This document shows, piece after piece, positions 41,032-41,054 of a DNA stretch of 41,054 nucleotides. The position numbers and the translations under genes were made by a program. The stretch's first letter is position 1, and each line of letters begins with the position of its first letter. The stretch is from an uncultured Clostridia bacterium. Lineage in GTDB: Bacteria; Bacillota; Clostridia; Christensenellales; UBA1242. Under the pieces are notes generated by a model, which had not been told where the DNA came from, searched no databases, and was given only the letters and a program-made list of their open reading frames with translations. The stretch is from contig CALWPB010000008.1 of the NCBI GenBank assembly GCA_944383315.1, positions 1 through 41,054 of the forward strand, written 5' to 3'.

Positions 41032-41054
41032 ACCAACCTACCTTCTTGCTATTC

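Overview
The window looks like a piece of an uncultured, low-GC, Gram-positive Clostridia-type chromosome (Firmicutes; possibly a gut Christensenellales-like lineage). Grounds are the AT-rich sequence, strong AGGAGG-type ribosome binding sites, consensus sigma-A promoters with 17-bp spacing, B. subtilis-like YkvI, YdjI and LexA-box features, and a lipoprotein without other outer-membrane signs. The taxonomic placement is inference. Most of the window is ordinary chromosome with small operons; accessory character rises after about 27 kb.

Layout. 1-340: two 112-bp direct repeats, each carrying the 3' end of a tRNA-Gly and followed by an intrinsic terminator. 529-2454: small plus-strand operon (hotdog thioesterase, GNAT acetyltransferase, membrane protein). 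2509-4241: GlmU encoded as two separate proteins. 4501-8623: YkvI-type transporter, TPR protein, NUDIX hydrolase and an AlkD-type DNA repair protein whose promoter is bracketed by two LexA-like boxes. 8798-13712: zinc-ribbon and membrane protein genes, headed by a YdjI-like SPFH protein and a YdjG-like zinc-ribbon protein. 13808-19043: PnuC-like transporter and a divergent glycerol catabolism locus (two flavoproteins against glycerol kinase). 19073-26648: HAD-type and PlsC-like surface biosynthesis genes, a lipoprotein, trpS, a transglutaminase-like protein, a YhhN lysoplasmalogenase and a HAD phosphatase.

From 26.9 kb: a hypothetical gene, tRNA-Pro with an unusual AGG anticodon, a hairpin-rich spacer, and tRNA-Leu(CAA). 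After tRNA-Leu come two extra copies of its 3' end, alternating with inverted copies of its T-arm, and then a tyrosine integrase. A hairpin core from this locus is shared with the tRNA-Gly repeats at the left edge, 28 kb away, so it is a dispersed tRNA-associated repeat family. 29.8-37.0 kb holds hypothetical genes, a GNAT enzyme, and a 675-aa secreted protein with a C-type-lectin-like, GC-rich serine-codon patch and an upstream coupled micro-ORF. It also holds three small XRE repressors, each with its own palindromic operators, and a DUF4116-repeat protein. 37.2-39.1 kb is groES-groEL, without a CIRCE element but with 12-bp inverted arms around the promoter. The window ends with a SPOR-like membrane protein, a fourth XRE regulator and a structured, apparently noncoding region.

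The strongest candidates for something undescribed are the tRNA T-arm/3'-end repeats with their shared hairpin, the XRE regulator whose third operator lies before the DUF4116 gene, and the lectin-fold protein with a possible hypervariable patch. Several genes also appear to be leaderless, with the -10 box 5-6 bases before the start codon.
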